Positions 1-7,966 of a stretch of DNA of 64,000 bases are shown here, piece by piece. Both the position numbers and the translations under genes were made by a program. The notes beneath the pieces are model-generated. The model was not told the DNA's origin and made no database searches. It was given only the letters and a program-made list of their open reading frames with translations. Numbering within the stretch: position 1 is the first letter of the stretch; each line of letters begins with the position of its first letter. This stretch comes from Thiohalospira halophila DSM 15071 (GTDB lineage: Bacteria > Pseudomonadota > Gammaproteobacteria > Thiohalospirales > Thiohalospiraceae), in assembly GCF_900112605.1 (NCBI RefSeq), contig NZ_FOMJ01000002.1:186001-250000 (forward strand), in the 5' to 3' direction.

Positions 1-436
1 TGACGATGGTCCCGCGCTCCTTGTCCCAGAGGCAGGGGACGGTGACGATGCCGGTGACTTTCGGGTCGGCGCGCAGGTAGTTCTCGTAGAGATACTCGGC
101 GCCGTTGACGGTGTCCCCGGTGGTGCCGGGGAAGTCGGTAGCGAAGTCCCAGCTCTTCGAGCCCATGACGGGATTGACCACGTCCACACTGATCATCGAC
201 TCCAGCCCTTTCAGGGCGCGCACCGCCAGGACCCGGTGGGCCCAGGGGCAGGCGTAGGAGACGTAGAGGTGGTAGCGGCCGGCCTCGGCGGGGAAGCCGC
301 CCTCACCGGTGGGGCCGGGACTCCCGTCCGGGGTGATCCAGTTGCGGAACGGCTGCGCCTTGCGGACGAACTCGCCGCCCTCCTGCTCCTGCTCCAGCCA
401 GCCCTCGTGCAGCTCTCCCTCTACCAGTAGGCCCAT
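1..436 (-). CDS. yqjG: Glutathionyl-hydroquinone reductase, C-terminus cut by window edge
   Basis: The visible N-terminal 145 residues match the Xi-class glutathione transferases (YqjG/ECM4 type), which reduce glutathionyl-hydroquinones in the cytosol. The family signature CPWAHR follows a YHLYVSYA strand, and the Cys of this motif is the catalytic residue in the family. A GSKSWDF segment and a conserved N-terminal stretch ending in RNWITPDG also fit. The ATG at 436-434 lies one base after the stop of the upstream aldehyde dehydrogenase gene, so the two are probably cotranscribed. The C-terminal helical domain lies outside the window. The family call is firm; the physiological substrate is not shown. 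Confidence 0.88.
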   Translation of the reverse strand, partial: MGLLVEGELHEGWLEQEQEGGEFVRKAQPFRNWITPDGSPGPTGEGGFPAEAGRYHLYVSYACPWAHRVLAVRALKGLESMISVDVVNPVMGSKSWDFATDFPGTTGDTVNGAEYLYENYLRADPKVTGIVTVPCLWDKERGTIV

Positions 437-437
437 G

Positions 438-1802
438 TCACTTCACCCAGACGGTCTTGGCGTTGACGAATTCCTGGATGCCGTGGCGGGAGAGCTCCCG
501 GCCGAAGCCGGAGGCCTTCACCCCGCCGAAGGGCAGCCGCGGGTCGGATTTGACGATGCCGTTGACGAAGGCGGCGCCGCACTCCAGCCGGCGGGCGATG
601 GCCTCGCCGCGCTGGCTGTCGGCGGTCCACACCGCCCCGCCCAGGCCGAAGCGGGAGCCGTTGGCCAGGTTCACGGCGTGTTCGGCATCGTCGGCACGCA
701 GCACGATGGCCACCGGGCCGAAGAGCTCCTCCTCGAAGGCGCGCTGACCCTCGGCCACATGGTCGAGGATGGAGGGCGGGTAGAAGGCGCCCGGGCTGTC
801 GGGGAGGGTGCAGCCGGTGACCACCTGGGCCCCGGCGCGGACGCTGTCCGCCACCTGGGTGTGGAGTTCATCGCGCAGGTCGGTGCGCGCCATGGGGCCG
901 AGCTGGGTGGTCTCCGCGGCGGGATCGCCCACGGTCATCGCCTCCACCCGCCGGCGGAAGCGTTCCACGAAGTCGTCGGCGATGCCGGGGGTGAGGATGA
1001 AGCGCTTGGCGGCGATGCAGGACTGGCCGTTGTTGAGGAAGCGGGAGGTGGCCGCCGCCTCCACCGCCTGCTCCACGTCGGCGTCGTCCAGCACGATGAA
1101 GGGGTCGGAGCCGCCCAGCTCCAGCACCGCCTTCTTGATGTTGGCCGCCGCCCGGCTGGCCACGGCGCGGCCGGCGGGCTCGCTGCCGGTGAGGGTGACG
1201 GCGGCGATGCGCGGGTCGTCGATGACGGCGTCCACGTCGGCGGCCCGGATCATGAGGGTGCGGAAGGTGTCCGCCGGAAGGCCGGCGTCGCGGATGACCT
1301 CCTCGATGGCCAGGGCGGACTGCGGCACGTTGGAGGCGTGCTTGAGGACGCCGGTGTTGCCGGCCACCAGCGCCGGGGCGGCAAAGCGGAAGACCTGCCA
1401 GAAGGGGAAGTTCCAGGGCATGACGGCGAGCACCGTGCCCAGCGGCTGGTAGGCCACCAGGCTCTTCCCGGCATCGGTCTCGATGGGTTCGTCGGCCAGG
1501 AAGCCGGGGCCGTGGTCGGCGTAGTACTCGCAGACCCAGGCGCACTTCTCGATCTCCCCGCGCGCCTCGCGGTGGAGCTTGCCTACCTCGCGGGTGATCA
1601 GCGTGGCCAGCTCGTCGGCGCGACGGCGAAGTTCCCCGGCGATGGCGCGTACCGCCTCGGCCCGTTCGGCCACCGGCGTGGCGGCCCAGCCGGGAGTGGC
1701 GGCGGCGACGGCCGCCAGGGCGGCCTCGCGCTCGGCCTCGCCCCACGGCTCCATGTGGAAGAAAGTCTCGCCGGTGCTCGGGTCGATGGATTCGAACGCC
1801 AT
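438..1802 (-). CDS. NAD(P)-dependent succinate-semialdehyde dehydrogenase-type aldehyde dehydrogenase
   Basis: A 454-residue ALDH, close in length to the E. coli Sad/YneI group (about 460), which oxidises succinate semialdehyde and related aldehydes. The cofactor-site PWNFPFWQ has Asn131. The general base is Glu228 in ELGGSDPF and the nucleophile is Cys262 in GQSC. I chose the ATG at 1802 because GGAGGG lies seven bases upstream; an in-frame upstream extension to 1868 has no ribosome site. It ends one base before the quinone reductase gene. The fold and the enzyme class are certain. The choice of succinate semialdehyde as substrate rests on overall resemblance only, and other aliphatic aldehydes are possible. 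Confidence 0.88.
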   Translation of the reverse strand: MAFESIDPSTGETFFHMEPWGEAEREAALAAVAAATPGWAATPVAERAEAVRAIAGELRRRADELATLITREVGKLHREARGEIEKCAWVCEYYADHGPGFLADEPIETDAGKSLVAYQPLGTVLAVMPWNFPFWQVFRFAAPALVAGNTGVLKHASNVPQSALAIEEVIRDAGLPADTFRTLMIRAADVDAVIDDPRIAAVTLTGSEPAGRAVASRAAANIKKAVLELGGSDPFIVLDDADVEQAVEAAATSRFLNNGQSCIAAKRFILTPGIADDFVERFRRRVEAMTVGDPAAETTQLGPMARTDLRDELHTQVADSVRAGAQVVTGCTLPDSPGAFYPPSILDHVAEGQRAFEEELFGPVAIVLRADDAEHAVNLANGSRFGLGGAVWTADSQRGEAIARRLECGAAFVNGIVKSDPRLPFGGVKASGFGRELSRHGIQEFVNAKTVWVK

Positions 1803-1899
1803 GGTCGTTCCCTCCGGATGGCTGGGATCTCTCCCGATTCTGACCCCGGCGGGCGGTCCTGTCATCACCGGAGCGGCGGGCCGTTCCCGGGAGGGGGGA

Positions 1900-3120
1900 C
1901 TAGCGCCCCAGGGCCTCGGCGACGGCCTGGATCCGGGCGCGGCGAACGGCCTCGCCGATCTCGGGGCCCTTCAGGCCCTGTTCGGCGAAGGGGCGGGCCT
2001 CCACGGCGGCGGCGGCCTCCCGCGCGGTATGCAGGATCCCGGGCTGGGGCAGGTCGCGGTCCTCGTAGCCGGGGCGACCGCGGGCATCGGCCTCGCAGGC
2101 GAGGCAGAACTGCTCGAAGCGCTCCGGGCGGCGGAAGGCGTCCACCCGCTCCAGCAGGTCCACCAGGGTCTTCGGTTTCAGCTCCCCGGCGCGGTGGAAG
2201 TGGAGGTGCTCCCGGGCAACGATGACTCCCAGTTCGCGGAAGGCGCGGGGGGTGCGCAGGCGCTCGCACAGTCCCTCCACCATCGGGACGCCGCGGCCCT
2301 CGTGGCCGATGTGGCGCGGCCACTCTTCCGGCGGGGTGGTGCCCTTGCCCAGATCGTGGACCAGGGCGGCGAAGCGGACGACGGGCTCGGGGGAGAGGCG
2401 GGCGGCCTGTTCCACCACACGCAGGGTGTGGTCGCCGGTGTCTACCTCCGGGTGGTGCTCCGGCGGCTGGGGGACGCCGAACAGCGCATCGATCTCCGGG
2501 AAGACCTCGGCCAGGGCGCCGCAGTCGCGGAGCACGCGGATGAAGGCCGCCGGGGCCGCCTCGCCCAGGGCGCGCTCGGTCTCCGCCCAGACCCGCTCGG
2601 GGACCAGGGCGGCGACCTCGCCGGCCTCCACCATGGCGCGCATGAGGTCCCGGGTCTCCTCGGCCAGGGTGAAGTCCAGGGGCTCGAAGCGGGCAGCGAA
2701 GCGGGCGACGCGCAGGATCCGCACCGGGTCCTCGGCGAAGGCGGGGGTCACGTGGCGCAGGACCCGCGCCTGGAGGTCGGCGCGGCCGTTATAGGGGTCG
2801 ATGAGCCGGCCGTCGGGGTCCTCGGCCATGGCGTTGATGGTGAGATCCCGCCGGGCCAGGTCATCCTCCAGGGAGACGTCGGGGGCGGCGTGGAAGTCGA
2901 AGCCGTGGTAGCCCGGGGCGGTCTTGCGCTCGGTGCGCGCCAGGGCGTACTCCTCGCCGGTCTCGGGGTGGAGGAAAACCGGGAAGTCCTTGCCCACCGC
3001 CCGGAAGCCCTGGGCCTCCATCTCCTCCGGCGTGGCGCCCACGACCACCCAGTCCGTATCGCCGGCCGGTTCGCCCAGCAGGTGATCGCGGACGGCGCCG
3101 CCGACCCGGTAGGCCTGCAA
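1900..3120 (-). CDS. cca: CCA tRNA nucleotidyltransferase
   Basis: This 406-residue protein adds or repairs the 3'-terminal CCA of tRNAs. The nucleotidyltransferase head begins at once with GGAVRD (residues 7-12), followed by the metal-binding DTD (21-23). An [10 protein letters not shown] motif follows, then the RNA-binding helices. The C-terminal half has an HD-domain signature, VHDLGKG, found in E. coli-type enzymes (412 residues) that also carry phosphatase and phosphodiesterase activity. The start is eight bases after the stop of the NDUFA9-like gene, implying one transcript. Nothing appears missing. Confidence 0.95.
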   Translation of the reverse strand: MQAYRVGGAVRDHLLGEPAGDTDWVVVGATPEEMEAQGFRAVGKDFPVFLHPETGEEYALARTERKTAPGYHGFDFHAAPDVSLEDDLARRDLTINAMAEDPDGRLIDPYNGRADLQARVLRHVTPAFAEDPVRILRVARFAARFEPLDFTLAEETRDLMRAMVEAGEVAALVPERVWAETERALGEAAPAAFIRVLRDCGALAEVFPEIDALFGVPQPPEHHPEVDTGDHTLRVVEQAARLSPEPVVRFAALVHDLGKGTTPPEEWPRHIGHEGRGVPMVEGLCERLRTPRAFRELGVIVAREHLHFHRAGELKPKTLVDLLERVDAFRRPERFEQFCLACEADARGRPGYEDRDLPQPGILHTAREAAAAVEARPFAEQGLKGPEIGEAVRRARIQAVAEALGR

Positions 3121-3128
3121 GGCGGCCC

Positions 3129-4085
3129 TCAGCGGCCCGCGCGGCTGCGGTAGTCGGGGTAGCGCCAGCGCGCGGTGCGCCCGGCGAGGTAGACCGGGGC
3201 CACCGACTCCAGCGTGGTCGGCTGGAAGCCGAAGACGGCCGGGAACTCGCCCTCGCAGACGTTATCGGTGAGCAGGGAGCGGTAGTTGTCCAGGGAGAAG
3301 GGCTTGCCCGGTACCCACTCCAGCATCGCCGCCTGCAGCCAGGATAGCCCCTTGCCCAGCGGGATGATGGGCCGCTCGTGGCCGGTCTGCTCGCCCACGT
3401 AGCGCACCAGTTCCTGCAGGGTGTAGGTGTGCGGGCCGCAGAGGTCGTAGCGCTGGCCGATGGTGTGGCGGTTGTCCAGGGCGTGGACGAAGGCCGCCAC
3501 CACGTCATTCACGTAGATCGGCTGGAAGCGGGCCCAGGCGCCGGCCAGGGGGAGGATCGGGCTGACTCGCAGCAGGCCGGCAAAGCGGTTCAGGAAGCTG
3601 TCGCCGCGGCCGAAGATCACCGACGGGCGGAAGGCGGTGACCTCCATGCCGTCGGCGTTCATCACCAGGTTCTCTGCCTCGCCCTTGGTGCGCTGGTAGT
3701 GGCTGCGACCGTTCTCGGCGTCGGCCCCCAGGGCGCTCATGTGGAGCAGCCGGCGGATGCCGTTCTCCCGGCAGGCGGTGAGCAGCCGCCGGGTGAGGTC
3801 CACGTGGGCGTGGCGGAAGCCGCGGCCGGAGTGGCCGCGCTCGTTGAGGATCCCCACCAGATTGACCACGGCATCCACACCGCCCAGGGCCTCGGTGAGG
3901 GCGAACTCGTCCTGGACGTTGACCTCCTCGACGCTGACGCCGGGGATGACGATAAGCTCCTTGTTGCGTTCCCGATTCCGGGTGAAGACGCGGACCCGGG
4001 TATTCCGGAGCTGGGCGAGCTCCTGGGCCAGATGGCGGCCGACGAAGCCGGTGCCGCCGATGATGGCAATGGTTCGCTTGGTCAT
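3129..4085 (-). CDS. NDUFA9-like atypical SDR / NAD(P)-binding epimerase-type protein
   Basis: A 318-residue extended or atypical short-chain dehydrogenase. The Rossmann motif GGTGFVG occupies residues 10-16, followed by an acidic turn, a VNLVGILNE segment and the YQRTKGEAE helix, where Tyr and Lys take the SDR positions. It resembles bacterial homologues of complex I subunit NDUFA9, which bind a nucleotide but whose reaction is unknown. I started at the ATG at 4085 (MTKRTIAI), with a weak GGGAAG upstream; a longer version to 4145 adds no conserved sequence. It heads a two-gene unit with cca. The specific substrate cannot be read from the sequence. Confidence 0.85.
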   Translation of the reverse strand: MTKRTIAIIGGTGFVGRHLAQELAQLRNTRVRVFTRNRERNKELIVIPGVSVEEVNVQDEFALTEALGGVDAVVNLVGILNERGHSGRGFRHAHVDLTRRLLTACRENGIRRLLHMSALGADAENGRSHYQRTKGEAENLVMNADGMEVTAFRPSVIFGRGDSFLNRFAGLLRVSPILPLAGAWARFQPIYVNDVVAAFVHALDNRHTIGQRYDLCGPHTYTLQELVRYVGEQTGHERPIIPLGKGLSWLQAAMLEWVPGKPFSLDNYRSLLTDNVCEGEFPAVFGFQPTTLESVAPVYLAGRTARWRYPDYRSRAGR

Positions 4086-4169
4086 GGCGCTTCCCGTTGG
4101 CCGGGCGGCATTGGAGCCGCAGAAGGGCGCCAATTCTTCCCACAACGGCGGCGAGGGTCAAGGTGGAAG

Positions 4170-4550
4170 CTACCCGGGCCAGGGTCCGGTGCGCTGACCC
4201 AGGGCATTGAGGGTCAGGCTGCCGTCGCCGGCCTGCGCGCTGCCCTGGAGGGGGCTGGCGGTGATGGTCCAGCCGCCGTCACCTCCCTGACCGGTCGTGA
4301 CCTGGAAGCCGTAGTCATCGCCATTGCCCGTGTTCAGGCCCCCCACGCAGTTGGCGGCGCTGGTGCCGTCCGCCATGCACTGGTTGAGATCCCGCTGGAG
4401 GGCGTGGAGCCGCTCCACCGCCTCCATCCGCCGCTGCTGGGTCTGATACTGGTCGTAGGAATAGCCGGAGAGGCCGGCCAGGATGGCGACCACCGCCAGG
4501 GCGATGAGGAGTTCGACGAGGGTGAAACCGCGGCTGTTGCGGGTGGTCAT
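4170..4550 (-). CDS. Type IV pilin-like (PilE/minor pilin) prepilin
   Basis: A 126-residue prepilin. The leader MTTRNSRG is followed by FTLVELLIALAVVAILAGL, the class III signal cleaved by PilD after Gly8, with Glu at mature position 5. The hydrophobic N-terminal helix continues into a short globular head with two cysteines (NQC and NCVGG), probably a disulfide loop as in PilE-like and minor pilins. GGAGG lies seven bases before the ATG at 4550. It stands alone, with no other pilus genes in the window, so it may be a minor pilin or pseudopilin rather than a major subunit. The product is exported and inserted in the inner membrane before assembly. Confidence 0.85.
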   Translation of the reverse strand: MTTRNSRGFTLVELLIALAVVAILAGLSGYSYDQYQTQQRRMEAVERLHALQRDLNQCMADGTSAANCVGGLNTGNGDDYGFQVTTGQGGDGGWTITASPLQGSAQAGDGSLTLNALGQRTGPWPG

Positions 4551-4614
4551 GGCGCCTCCGTGCGCGTGGGTCATGCCCCGGATTCTGGTCATCCCGATTG
4601 TTCGGGGCAATCCC

Positions 4615-5295
4615 CTACTCTGTCTTCGGGGCCCGCACCAGCAGCGGCGCCATGCGACCGGTGAAGAGGGCCAGCGCCATCCAGGCGGCCGCCGAACCGG
4701 CCACCGCCAGCCACGGCCAGCCGGCAACATGGCCCAGGGCAAAGGTGAGTACCCCGGCGTGGGCGATCCCCTGCTGCATCCAGCTCCAGATCCCCATGGG
4801 CAGGGGGTGGCCGGTGAAGCGCGGCAGCATGTGCTCGCCCAGGCCGTAGAGGAAGAAGGTCAGAAAGCCCAGGGTGAAGAGGTGCAGGGCCGCCGGGTGG
4901 GCCGGACCGCCCGCGAACCAGCCGCCGGCGGGGAGGGCGGCGCCGGCGAGCACCAGGTAGACCACCGCCGCGGCGATGGCCGCCCGGCTGGTGGCCGCCA
5001 GCCCCAGCCCCACGTGGCGGGTAGAGGAGGCCGCCCGTTCCGGGGCGTCGGGGACCAGCGCCAGGGCCTGTTCACGGCTCTGCATGCCCACGCCGGCCAG
5101 CTCGCCGTCGATGACCGTCGCCGGCACCGAGCGGATGCGCAGACGGCGCGCCAGCTCCCGGCCCTCGGACTGGCCCATGTCCACCACGGCGAAGTCGATG
5201 GCCCGCTCGCCGGCCACCCGCTGCCAGACCTGCTCCGCCTGGTGGCAGGTGGGGCACCACTCGGAGACCAGCAGTTGGACCCGGGGTTCGCTCAT
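4615..5295 (-). CDS. Thioredoxin-fold domain fused to a haem-copper-oxidase-like membrane domain
   Basis: A 226-residue two-part protein. Residues 1-82 are thioredoxin-like with CPTC at 14-17 and a cis-Pro strand (SVPATVIDG). Residues about 97-220 form four hydrophobic segments. The segment around LHLFTLGFLTFFLYGLGEH, followed by MLPRF, parallels one in the small membrane protein at 5792-6205 and recalls the haem-ligand helix of NorB/CcoN-type oxidase subunits. It is the last gene of a three-gene unit. Its GGAGGG site overlaps the stop of the lipoyl gene, 14 bases upstream. The fusion suggests electrons or thiols passed between a dithiol and a membrane haem protein, but that is inference; I know of no characterised homologue. 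Confidence 0.75.
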   Translation of the reverse strand: MSEPRVQLLVSEWCPTCHQAEQVWQRVAGERAIDFAVVDMGQSEGRELARRLRIRSVPATVIDGELAGVGMQSREQALALVPDAPERAASSTRHVGLGLAATSRAAIAAAVVYLVLAGAALPAGGWFAGGPAHPAALHLFTLGFLTFFLYGLGEHMLPRFTGHPLPMGIWSWMQQGIAHAGVLTFALGHVAGWPWLAVAGSAAAWMALALFTGRMAPLLVRAPKTE

Positions 5296-5309
5296 GTTGA
5301 TTCCCTCCG

Positions 5310-5795
5310 TCAGTCGGCGCAGCGCATGCACTGGACGTCGTAGCGGTCGATCCAGCCCTGCAGGGCCTCCACCGCCTCGCTGCCCGGCGTCAGCCGCTGC
5401 CAGGCCTCGTCCGGGTTGTCCGGCCGGAAGACCACCAGCCAGGCCTCGCCGTAGGGGTCGACGTTGACGATGTCCGGCTGGCGGCCCACGGCCTCGTTGA
5501 TCGCCTCGATGGTGCCGTCGAAGGGGGCGGGGATGCCGCCGGCCCACTTGCCGGATTCCAGTCGGGCGACCGGTTTGCCGGCGCTCTGGTGGCGGCCGGG
5601 CTTCTTGAATTTGGCGTACTGCACCCGGCCGGCCATGGTCTGGGCCGGGTCGGTGATCCCCAGGGTGAAGCTGCCATCCTCGCGGGGCACGGCCCAGACG
5701 TAGTCCAGGTCGTACCAGCGGTCGGTGGGGATCTCACAGCCGCGATACTCGGTGGTCCCGGTGGTCCCGGTGGCGTCGGTGTCGGCATCACTCAT
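5310..5795 (-). CDS. GcvH-like lipoyl-domain protein with C-terminal CxxC
   Basis: A 161-residue protein related to the H protein of glycine cleavage. The hybrid-motif region VWAVPREDGSFTLGITD leads to ESGKWAGG, where Lys83 sits at the lipoylated position (ESVK in GcvH). PAPFDGTIEAINEAV and DPYGEAWLVVF complete the lipoyl fold. It differs from GcvH in having an Asp/Thr-rich N-terminus and a tail ending in CMRC (Cys156 and Cys159). No gcvP or gcvT is nearby, so a role in glycine cleavage is unlikely. Its start overlaps the stop of the upstream membrane gene as ATGA. It probably carries a lipoyl dithiol that could exchange with the adjacent CPTC thioredoxin domain; this is inferred from gene order. 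Confidence 0.78.
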   Translation of the reverse strand: MSDADTDATGTTGTTEYRGCEIPTDRWYDLDYVWAVPREDGSFTLGITDPAQTMAGRVQYAKFKKPGRHQSAGKPVARLESGKWAGGIPAPFDGTIEAINEAVGRQPDIVNVDPYGEAWLVVFRPDNPDEAWQRLTPGSEAVEALQGWIDRYDVQCMRCAD

Positions 5796-6205
5796 GGCTG
5801 GGCTCCGGACGGGGCCGCGCCGGGGCGGCGCAGCACGGTGAGCAGGATGTTGGCGGCAAAGAGCGCCATGGCCAGCCACGCCAGGACCCCGCCGGTGGTG
5901 GCGATGACCCCGGGGGCGCCGAGCCAGCCGGCCAGCAGGCCCCACAGGCCCAGATGGGCCAGCCAGAACTGGGTGTCGGCCGCCCGCTCGGAGTAGAGGG
6001 CGCGGCCGGCGAAGCGCGGCAGGACGTGGAGGCCGATGCCGTAGATGTGGAACGTGATGAACCCCAGCAGCATGACGTGGCCGTGGACCCGTGGCACATT
6101 GCCGGCCATGAAGCCCGGCTCCGCCAGCCAGAGCAACCCCACGAGCCCGCCGAGCAGGCCGTGGATGAGCCCCGACAGGACGAACCAGCGATTGCGTCGA
6201 TTCAT
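5792..6205 (-). CDS. Small haem-copper-oxidase subunit I-like membrane protein
   Basis: A 137-residue protein with four predicted membrane helices (about 8-28, 42-63, 80-98 and 101-124). The second helix, with VHGHVMLLGFITFHIYG and then HVLPRF, has His41, His43, His53 and His60 and resembles the haem b-binding helix II of NorB and CcoN. It is far shorter than an oxidase subunit (450 or more residues, 12 helices), so it cannot be a complete oxidase. AAGGAGGG precedes the ATG at 6205. It is the first gene of the unit reading away from the FNR/DNR box. It may be a haem-binding electron carrier or sensor; the function is unknown. Confidence 0.75.
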   Translation of the reverse strand: MNRRNRWFVLSGLIHGLLGGLVGLLWLAEPGFMAGNVPRVHGHVMLLGFITFHIYGIGLHVLPRFAGRALYSERAADTQFWLAHLGLWGLLAGWLGAPGVIATTGGVLAWLAMALFAANILLTVLRRPGAAPSGAQP

Positions 6206-6257
6206 GGTGATTCCCTCCTTGCGCGACCCACTCTGGACCCCGGCCCGCCCCGCGCCC

Positions 6258-6271
6258 TTGATCCGTATCAA
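6258..6271. promoter_or_regulatory. Perfect FNR/DNR-type operator between divergent genes
   Basis: TTGATCCGTATCAA is an exact TTGAT-N4-ATCAA palindrome, the consensus for FNR, ANR and DNR proteins. It is centred about 59 bases upstream of the minus-strand membrane gene start, which allows class II activation of that operon. It lies only 14 bases before the GTG of the plus-strand regulator gene, close to its ribosome site, where binding would fit autorepression. The palindrome is seen directly; the regulatory direction is inferred. Confidence 0.88.
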
Positions 6272-6285
6272 GTCGGGAGGGGCCC

Positions 6286-6969
6286 GTGGCGGTTGATCCC
6301 GGGCTGCTGCGCGGCCAGCCGCTGCTGGAGCCCCTGGACGAGGACCAGCTCCGGCGGGTGGCGACCGCCGCCCGTCGGCGCCACCTGGAGAGCGGGGAGC
6401 GGCTCTTCGAACAGGGGGCGCCGGCGGAGGCCTTCTACCTCGTCCGCGAGGGGGCGGTGAAGCTCGCCCGCCTCTCCGAGGCCGGGGACGAGAAGGTGGT
6501 GGAGGTGATCCGGGCCGGCCAGACCTTTGCCGAGGCGGTGATGTTCATGGAGGGGGAGCGCTACCCCGTGGCCGCCGAGGCCACCGCCCCCACCGAACTC
6601 GTCGCCTTCGACAACGCCGCCTTCCGGCGCGAGGTGGCCGCCTCCCCGGAGCTGGCCCTGCGCCTGCTGGCGGCCCTCTCCCGCCGCCTCCACGGCCTGG
6701 TGGCGGAGATCGACGAACTCTCCTTCCACAGCGCCACCCACCGCCTGGTGGGCTACCTCCTGGCCGAGGCCCGCGAGGGGCGGGTGCGTCTGGCCGCCCC
6801 CAAGCAGGTCATCGCCTCGCGGCTGGGCGTTACGCCGGAGACTCTCTCCCGAACGCTGGCCCGCCTGCGCGAGGAGGGGCTGGTCCGGGTGGCGGCGGAC
6901 ACCGTGGATATTATCGACGCCGATGCCCTGGCCGCCCGTGCCGCTGGCAGTGATAGCCGCCGACCCTGA
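6286..6969 (+). CDS. Crp/Fnr-family regulator, DNR-like
   Basis: A 227-residue regulator. A cyclic-nucleotide-binding-type barrel (about residues 12-125) is followed by a dimerisation helix and a winged helix-turn-helix. The recognition helix TPETLSRTLARL has the E-x-x-S-R pattern of proteins that bind TTGAT half-sites, and such a site lies directly upstream. The N-terminus lacks the cysteine cluster that binds the FNR [4Fe-4S] centre, so it resembles DNR, which senses nitric oxide through haem. The start is GTG with GGGAGGGG just upstream. It is divergent from the lipoyl/thioredoxin/membrane unit and followed by a hemerythrin gene. NO sensing is an inference from family and context. Confidence 0.9.
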   Translation: MAVDPGLLRGQPLLEPLDEDQLRRVATAARRRHLESGERLFEQGAPAEAFYLVREGAVKLARLSEAGDEKVVEVIRAGQTFAEAVMFMEGERYPVAAEATAPTELVAFDNAAFRREVAASPELALRLLAALSRRLHGLVAEIDELSFHSATHRLVGYLLAEAREGRVRLAAPKQVIASRLGVTPETLSRTLARLREEGLVRVAADTVDIIDADALAARAAGSDSRRP

Positions 6970-7064
6970 ACGGCTTCGTCGATCCCGCAAGGCCGCCGGG
7001 TTGTCCAACGTCTCCTGCAGGCGTAGACGAGGGGCCAGGAGCCCGTCCAACCGAGGAGGACGCC

Positions 7065-7598
7065 ATGGATCCCGATTCCCTGCTGGGGCCCGCCGCCCCC
7101 GGCCCCGAGGACCCGCTGGGGTTCTGGGCCGCCTGCCACCGGCGCATGCTGGAGAATATCGCCACCCTGGAGCGGCTGGCCGGGCATCTGCGTCATACCG
7201 GGGTCGACGATCAGGCCGCGGCCGCTGCTGACCGCGTCCGGCGCTACTTCAACGAGGCGGCGCCGCGCCATCATGCGGATGAGGAAGAGGACCTCTTCCC
7301 TCGACTGCGGTCCGCCTGCCCCGGGGATCGCGCACTGCATGCCGAGCTGGATGACCTGGCGGGGGGGCACGGGGAACTTGACCGCGCCTGGGCGACCCTG
7401 GAACCGGCCCTGGCCGCTATCGCTGAGGGGCATGAGGCAATTCTGGAGCCGGCCGAGTACGTGGCCACGGTCCGCGACCACGTTGCCCGGGAGGACGAGG
7501 TCGTTGCTCCTCGGCTGCGCGCCGCTCTCACGGCCGACGACCTTCGCGCTGCAGGCACGGCCATGGCTGCCCGGCGCGGGCTGGCGCCGCCGGTCTGA
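7065..7598 (+). CDS. Hemerythrin HHE-domain protein
   Basis: A 177-residue all-helical protein with the metal-ligand pattern of hemerythrin-like proteins: CHRRM, RHHADEEEDLFP (H-x3-E type), HGELD and DHVAREDEVV. Proteins of this class bind O2 or NO at a di-iron site or help repair Fe-S damage; a few act in signalling. GAGGAGG lies seven bases before the ATG at 7065. It follows the DNR-like regulator by 95 bases in the same direction, and hemerythrins often belong to NO-stress regulons, so a protective role is plausible. No membrane segment or signal peptide is present, so it should be cytosolic. Confidence 0.88.
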   Translation: MDPDSLLGPAAPGPEDPLGFWAACHRRMLENIATLERLAGHLRHTGVDDQAAAAADRVRRYFNEAAPRHHADEEEDLFPRLRSACPGDRALHAELDDLAGGHGELDRAWATLEPALAAIAEGHEAILEPAEYVATVRDHVAREDEVVAPRLRAALTADDLRAAGTAMAARRGLAPPV

Positions 7599-7643
7599 AC
7601 CGGCAGCTTGTATTCCCCCGACCTTGTGCCACGCTTGGAGAGG

Positions 7644-7682
7644 GCACCCGGAATCCCGACTTTCGGGGTCGGGATAGGGTGC
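7644..7682 (+). other. Two-step hairpin upstream of the small-protein pair
   Basis: GCACCC pairs with GGGTGC, and inside it TCCCGAC pairs with GTCGGGA. The structure sits between the hemerythrin stop and the first small gene, with no T-run after it, so it is a leader or mRNA-stabilising hairpin rather than a clear terminator. Confidence 0.45.
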
Positions 7683-7712
7683 GGCCCGCCATTGCGGAAG
7701 AGGAGGAGCAAC

Positions 7713-7940
7713 ATGAAGGTGGAACGCACGGAGGACGGCCACATCCTCCTGGAACTGGAGGTGGGCGCCGGCAACAAGCTCGCCGACGAGATCCATGCCA
7801 ACGCCGCGGAGATGCGCTCCCCGGTCCTGGAGCTCTCCAGCCTGCTCCGGGAGGCGCGGTACAACGCCAGCAACGACTTCCGCCAGCCCCCCAATGCCTG
7901 GGGCCCGGACGCCGTGCCGCCGCCGTCCACCGAGACCTGA
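7713..7940 (+). CDS. Small protein of unknown function (75 aa)
   Basis: I do not recognise this 75-residue protein. It begins MKVERTEDGHILLELEVG, continues as an amphipathic helix rich in Glu and Leu, and ends in a Pro-rich tail (PPNAWGPDAVPPPSTET). GAGGAGGAGCAAC before the ATG at 7713 is a strong ribosome site. It has no signal peptide or membrane segment. It lies 114 bases after the hemerythrin gene and 26 bases before a second small gene with an equally good ribosome site. The pair looks like a small operon, possibly part of the adjacent regulator's target set. Confidence 0.7.
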   Translation: MKVERTEDGHILLELEVGAGNKLADEIHANAAEMRSPVLELSSLLREARYNASNDFRQPPNAWGPDAVPPPSTET

Positions 7941-7966
7941 GCCATCGAGACCCAGGAGGAACAGAC

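Noticed and set aside
309-2225. Long plus-strand frame over the aldehyde dehydrogenase
   Set aside because: It crosses two real minus-strand genes and its translation is compositionally biased without motifs.
5310-5795. GcvH of glycine cleavage
   Set aside because: No gcvT or gcvP is nearby, the ends differ, a C-terminal CxxC is added, and the gene lies in a redox operon.
5792-6205. Truncated cytochrome oxidase or NorB pseudogene
   Set aside because: The gene has its own ribosome site, coupled neighbours and a regulator box, and a second copy of the domain occurs next door; it looks like a complete small protein.
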